Assembly: GCA_028691335.1 (NCBI GenBank) | Contig: JAQUZK010000006.1 | Span: 1 to 18,545 of the forward strand | Reading direction: 5' to 3' | DNA: 18,545 bases | From: Candidatus Izemoplasmatales bacterium | Lineage (GTDB): Bacteria > Bacillota_I > Bacilli_A > Izemoplasmatales > Hujiaoplasmataceae | Shown here: positions 15,339-18,545 of the stretch, in pieces | How positions within the stretch are numbered: the stretch's first letter is position 1 | Layout: every line of letters begins with the position of its first letter | Notes under the pieces: model-generated | What the model saw: only the letters and a program-made list of their open reading frames with translations | Told to the model about the DNA's origin: nothing | The model's database searches: none | Made by a program: the position numbers and the translations under genes

Positions 15339-16097
15339 ATGAGTGAAATCTTTATACATGATTTAATGGCATATGATGGTTTAAAGATTTTGCAAAGAAA
15401 AGACAAATTTAGATTTTCTTTAGATTCATTGTTGCTGGCAGATTTTGTTAATTTTAATCTTAAGTCACAGAAAATAATCGAGTTAGGTTCAGGCTCAGGA
15501 GCGATTCTTTTATATCTGTCCTTAAAGACTGATAAAAAGATGATTGGGATAGAAATTCAACGAGATGTAGCGAACTTATCTATTGAAAGTATAAAATGCA
15601 ATAAACTAGATAACCAAATAGAAATTATTAATGAAGATATTAAAAATATACACGATATTTTTAATCCCAGTAGTTTCGATATTGTTATATCAAATCCTCC
15701 TTTTTTTAAGAATAATGATGAAAAAATGATGAATGAAAATTTAAGTTTATCATTATCTAGACATGAACTAAGCATTAATTTTCATGAAATTCTTATTCAA
15801 ACAAAAAGGATTTTAAAAACTGGAGGATCATTTTATTTTGTACATAGAGCTAGTCGTCTAGAAGAGATCATTATGGAAATGAGAGATTTAGGGTTTGTCA
15901 TTAAAAGAATTAGATTTGTTTATACCAAACCGAAAAATGACGCCTTAATGATTTTAGTAGAAAGTAGATTTAACGGGAAAACCGGAAATATGATAATTGA
16001 AGAACCGCTATATGTTTATAATCATGATAATCAATATACAAGTGAGATTAAATCAATTTTCCATTTAGGAGAGAATCAAAATGATAAGAAATCTTAA
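15339..16097 (+). CDS. trmN6: tRNA1(Val) adenine(37)-N6-methyltransferase-like protein (YabB/TrmN6)
   Basis: This is a class I SAM-dependent methyltransferase of the YfiC/YabB group, which methylates N6 of A37 in tRNA1(Val) in Escherichia coli. The 252-residue protein begins with the family's RKDKFRFSLDSLLLADF stretch. Motif I (ELGSGSGAI) is at 48-56, and the catalytic NPPF at 119-122 marks an amino-group (N6-adenine) methyltransferase. The YabB-type position between ricT and rsmI supports the assignment; actual substrate in this organism is inferred. It begins two bases after ricT and overlaps rsmI by 17 bases. The GIY-YIG gene yazA, found between these two in Bacillus, is missing. Confidence 0.9.
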   Translation: MSEIFIHDLMAYDGLKILQRKDKFRFSLDSLLLADFVNFNLKSQKIIELGSGSGAILLYLSLKTDKKMIGIEIQRDVANLSIESIKCNKLDNQIEIINEDIKNIHDIFNPSSFDIVISNPPFFKNNDEKMMNENLSLSLSRHELSINFHEILIQTKRILKTGGSFYFVHRASRLEEIIMEMRDLGFVIKRIRFVYTKPKNDALMILVESRFNGKTGNMIIEEPLYVYNHDNQYTSEIKSIFHLGENQNDKKS

Positions 16098-16932
16098 TTA
16101 TCAAAATCAAAAGAATACCTTATATTTGATTCCTACACCGATAGGAAATCTAGATGATATCACATATCGAGCATTAAAAACACTAGAGGAAGTTGATTTT
16201 TTATATGCAGAGGACACTCGGGTAACTAAAAAATTACTATCACACTTTAAAATAGATAAATTAGTTATATCTTTGCATGAACATAATGAAATGAAAAGAT
16301 TTGATGAAGTCATTGAAAAACTACAGAGCGGGAAAGATGTAGGGTTAGTATCTGATGCAGGTATGCCACTCCTAAGTGATCCCGGATTATTAATTGTAAA
16401 TGAAGTAATAAAATCTGGTTTTAACGTTGTATCCCTACCTGGAGCTAACGCTTTATTACCAGGACTTTTAATGTCAGGGTTTAAGACAATACCCTTTGTA
16501 TTTATTGGCTTTTTAGATTCGAAAGTTAATAAAAGAAAAAGCGAGTTAGAGCGAATTAAATACTATCCAGAAACACTGGTTTTCTATGAAGCTATTCATA
16601 GATTTGAATCAACACTAGAGTCTATGTATGAGGTTTTTGGGGATAGAGAATTTGTTATAGCTAGAGAAATTTCAAAAACGTATGAAGAAATTATTAGAGG
16701 TAGTTTAAGCGAATATAATAGTATTGGTGATTTAAAAGGTGAGTTGGTTATAATAGTAAAAGGATATGAAGAAAAATATGAAACCAATTTATCGATAGTT
16801 GAGCAAGTTGATTACTTTATTAATTCTGGTATGAAAAAAACAGAAGCCATGAAGAAAGTTTCAGAAATGACCAATATACCAAAGAATAAAATATATCAAG
16901 ATTACTTAGAAAGAAAAATCAAGGAGGACTAA
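16081..16932 (+). CDS. rsmI: 16S rRNA (cytidine(1402)-2'-O)-methyltransferase
   Basis: RsmI methylates the ribose of C1402 in the decoding centre of 16S rRNA using SAM. The 283-residue protein shows the tetrapyrrole-methylase fold with IPTPIGNLDDITYRAL (17-32), AEDTR (43-47), SDAGMPLLSDPG (91-102) and SLPGANALLPGL (118-129), all diagnostic; PGAN replaces the more usual PGPS. The start overlaps the end of trmN6 in another frame and follows AGGAGA by a normal distance. The last codons contain AAGGAGG, which serves the next gene. Confidence 0.96.
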   Translation: MIRNLNYQNQKNTLYLIPTPIGNLDDITYRALKTLEEVDFLYAEDTRVTKKLLSHFKIDKLVISLHEHNEMKRFDEVIEKLQSGKDVGLVSDAGMPLLSDPGLLIVNEVIKSGFNVVSLPGANALLPGLLMSGFKTIPFVFIGFLDSKVNKRKSELERIKYYPETLVFYEAIHRFESTLESMYEVFGDREFVIAREISKTYEEIIRGSLSEYNSIGDLKGELVIIVKGYEEKYETNLSIVEQVDYFINSGMKKTEAMKKVSEMTNIPKNKIYQDYLERKIKED

Positions 16933-16936
16933 TAAT

Positions 16937-17476
16937 ATGAGATTAGCATGTTTATTAGCTGATGGTTTTGAAGATATAGAGGCTTTAGGGACTAGCGCTT
17001 TATTAAGAAGAGCCGGTTTTGAAGTGGATTTCTTCAGTGTTTATAATGATAAATACGTTGAAGGATCGTATAAAACTATAGTAGCTAAAGTAAATAAAAT
17101 GAAAAAATTAATCGTAGATGATTATGATGGAATTTTTATTCCTGGGGGTAAAGCAGCTTTTATAATTCGTGAAATAGAGACTGTAAGACAAATTGTAAAA
17201 GATTTTAATGATAAGAATAAGTGGATGCTTTCAATTTGTGCTGGTCCCACTGTGTTTGGCTTAACAGGGATTATGGACGGAGTAAAATATATTTCTTTTC
17301 CTGGAACTGAAAGAGAGATGGGAAAAGCGATAAGAGTTGAACAAAAGGCGGTTAGTGATGGTAAATTTATAACAGCTAAGAGTGCTGGAGCTATTTATGA
17401 TTTTGTCTTTGAAATTATAAAAACTATAAATGGAGAAAAAGCATTAGAAGAATTTAAAGATAAATTATATTTTTGA
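16937..17476 (+). CDS. DJ-1/PfpI-family protein
   Basis: A 179-residue class I glutamine-amidotransferase-like protein of the DJ-1/ThiJ/PfpI superfamily. The nucleophile cysteine is C101 in LSICAGPTVF, and the acidic residue expected to contact it is E12 in GFEDIEA. IPGG (68-71) and TAKSAGAIYDF (147-157) are the other typical segments. Members have been described as chaperones, glyoxalases or protein/nucleotide deglycases; the true reaction is disputed and not predictable here. It starts four bases after rsmI behind GGAGG. Its stop is TGA followed directly by TAG. In Bacillus the equivalent place between rsmI and metG holds abrB, so this is a lineage-specific substitution or insertion. Confidence 0.92.
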   Translation: MRLACLLADGFEDIEALGTSALLRRAGFEVDFFSVYNDKYVEGSYKTIVAKVNKMKKLIVDDYDGIFIPGGKAAFIIREIETVRQIVKDFNDKNKWMLSICAGPTVFGLTGIMDGVKYISFPGTEREMGKAIRVEQKAVSDGKFITAKSAGAIYDFVFEIIKTINGEKALEEFKDKLYF

Positions 17477-17505
17477 TAGAGATTATTAAGAAGAGGTGAC
17501 AAGAT

Positions 17506-18545
17506 TTGAAAACATTTTATATAACAACCCCAATTTATTATCCTAGTGGTAAATTTCATATTGGCTCTGCTTATACTACTTGTTTATGCGATAGCATCAA
17601 AAGATATAAGCAATTACAAGGTTTTGATGCTCGTTTTTTAACGGGAAATGATGAGCATGGTCAAAAGATAGAAGAAACAGCGAAAAAGAATAATATGTCT
17701 CCACAAGAACTAGTGGATTATTATGCGAAGTTATCCCAAGATTTATGGAAAAACTTAAGTATATCAAATGATGATTTTATAAGAACCACTGAAAGAAGAC
17801 ATGAAGTTATAGTTGAAGAAATATTTGAAAAATTGTTATTAAATGATGATGTATATTTAGGCGAGTACAGTGGCAACTACTGTGTATCTTGTGAATCTTA
17901 TTTTACAAAGACTCAACTAATAGATGAAGATAAATGCCCTGATTGTGGCGCTGAAACAAAAGTTTTAAAAGAGGAAACATATTTTTTGAGACTTGGTAAA
18001 TATCAAGATAGATTGCTTAAATTTATTGAGGATAATCCTGATTTCATAGTTCCTGAAACAAGAAAAAACGAAGTTGTTCAATTTATTAAGCAAGGTTTAA
18101 ATGATTTAAGTGTTTCAAGAACAGCATTTAGTTGGGGTGTTAAAGTGAAGTCAAACCCTAAACATGTAATTTATGTTTGGATTGACGCTCTAAGTAATTA
18201 CATTACAGCTTTAGGTTACGGATCAAATGACGATAGTCTTTATCAAAAATATTGGATAAATGGCAATGAAGTTATACACGTAGTTGGTAAGGATATTTTA
18301 AGATTCCATGCTATCTATTGGCCAATAATGTTAATGGCATTGGATATACCAATTAAATTCCGTCTTTTCGCACATGGTTGGTATTTAATGAAAGATAGCA
18401 AAATATCAAAATCAAAAGGTAATGTAATTTATCCAGAACAATTAACTCAAAAGTATGGTTTAGATGCTTTTAGATATTATATTGTTAGAGAACTCAATTA
18501 TGGACATGATGGAGCTTTTACTCCTAACGATTATATTTCAAGAAT
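17506..18545 (+). CDS. metG: Methionyl-tRNA synthetase, 5' part (runs off the window)
   Basis: MetRS charges tRNA-Met for initiation and elongation. The first 346 codons are present and open to the edge of the window. They begin MKTFYITTPIYYPSGKFHIG, with the HIGH-type motif as H18-I-G-S21. Then come GNDEHGQKI, a zinc knuckle with C126, C129, C144 and C147, VWIDALSNYITALG, and the KMSKS motif as K299-I-S-K-S303. The start is TTG, with AGAGGTGA at 17492-17499 six bases upstream; no in-frame ATG is near. The C-terminal anticodon-binding domain lies beyond the window. Only 29 bases separate it from the previous gene, so there is no room for a T-box leader; it is probably cotranscribed from tmk. 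Confidence 0.97.
   Translation, partial: MKTFYITTPIYYPSGKFHIGSAYTTCLCDSIKRYKQLQGFDARFLTGNDEHGQKIEETAKKNNMSPQELVDYYAKLSQDLWKNLSISNDDFIRTTERRHEVIVEEIFEKLLLNDDVYLGEYSGNYCVSCESYFTKTQLIDEDKCPDCGAETKVLKEETYFLRLGKYQDRLLKFIEDNPDFIVPETRKNEVVQFIKQGLNDLSVSRTAFSWGVKVKSNPKHVIYVWIDALSNYITALGYGSNDDSLYQKYWINGNEVIHVVGKDILRFHAIYWPIMLMALDIPIKFRLFAHGWYLMKDSKISKSKGNVIYPEQLTQKYGLDAFRYYIVRELNYGHDGAFTPNDYISR

Noticed and set aside
17474..17479. Read-through of TGA as tryptophan at the end of the DJ-1 gene (next codon is TAG)
   Set aside because: Other TGA codons in the window are clear stops overlapping starts, and all tryptophans use TGG, so tandem stop is the simpler reading.
17477..17505. T-box or other riboswitch before metG
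   Set aside because: Only 29 bases separate the genes, far too short for a T-box, and no conserved core is visible.

Overview
The window is AT-rich bacterial chromosome that looks like core Bacillota/Mycoplasmatota-type (Firmicutes/Tenericutes-like) DNA. Three things point there: the gene order of the spc/alpha ribosomal operons, the ecfA1-ecfA2-ecfT-truA block, and the tmk-holB-ricT-trmN6-rsmI-metG block that lies near oriC in Bacillus. Every tryptophan is TGG and TGA is a genuine stop (two ATGA stop/start overlaps), so this is not a UGA=Trp mycoplasma. A deep-branching, standard-code lineage near the Mollicutes (Acholeplasma/Izemoplasma/Haloplasma-like) or the Erysipelotrichia is my best guess; it is an inference from composition and gene order, not a proven placement.

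Region 1 (1-5788, + strand): the distal spc and alpha operons. These run from the tail of a gene that is probably rpmD through rplO, secY, adk, map, infA, rpmJ, rpsM, rpsK, rpoA and rplQ, ending in a strong intrinsic terminator. The genes are packed with tiny gaps and stop codons embedded in ribosome-binding sites. infA uses a TTG start.

Region 2 (about 5790-7557, + strand): three accessory genes inserted where Bacillus would go directly from rplQ to ecfA1. They are a small beta-rich protein, a single-pass membrane-anchored protein, and an unusual protein with a HEPN-like helical N-terminus (RNxxxH motif) followed by a CBS pair. They appear to have their own extended -10 promoter.

Region 3 (about 7575-11217, + strand): the energising module of an ECF vitamin transporter (ecfA1, ecfA2, ecfT) followed by truA. 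EcfT carries an extra segment of roughly 55 residues that looks like two additional membrane helices. TruA carries an N-terminal extension of about 80 residues. No substrate-binding S component is in the window. A bidirectional terminator separates truA from the convergent genes.

Region 4 (11216-12790, - strand): a two-gene operon for a zinc/manganese-type ABC transporter (ATPase plus ABC-3 permease) with no solute-binding protein beside it.

Region 5 (about 12836-18545, + strand): tmk, holB, ricT, trmN6, rsmI, a DJ-1/PfpI-family gene and the 5' part of metG, a compact run of nucleotide, replication, RNA-modification and translation genes. It lacks the yaaQ, yaaR, yabA and yazA genes that Bacillus carries in this cluster, and a DJ-1 gene sits where Bacillus has abrB.

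I see no CRISPR array, insertion sequence, prophage, rRNA or tRNA. The most unusual signals are the HEPN-CBS protein and its two neighbours, the enlarged EcfT and the extended TruA.
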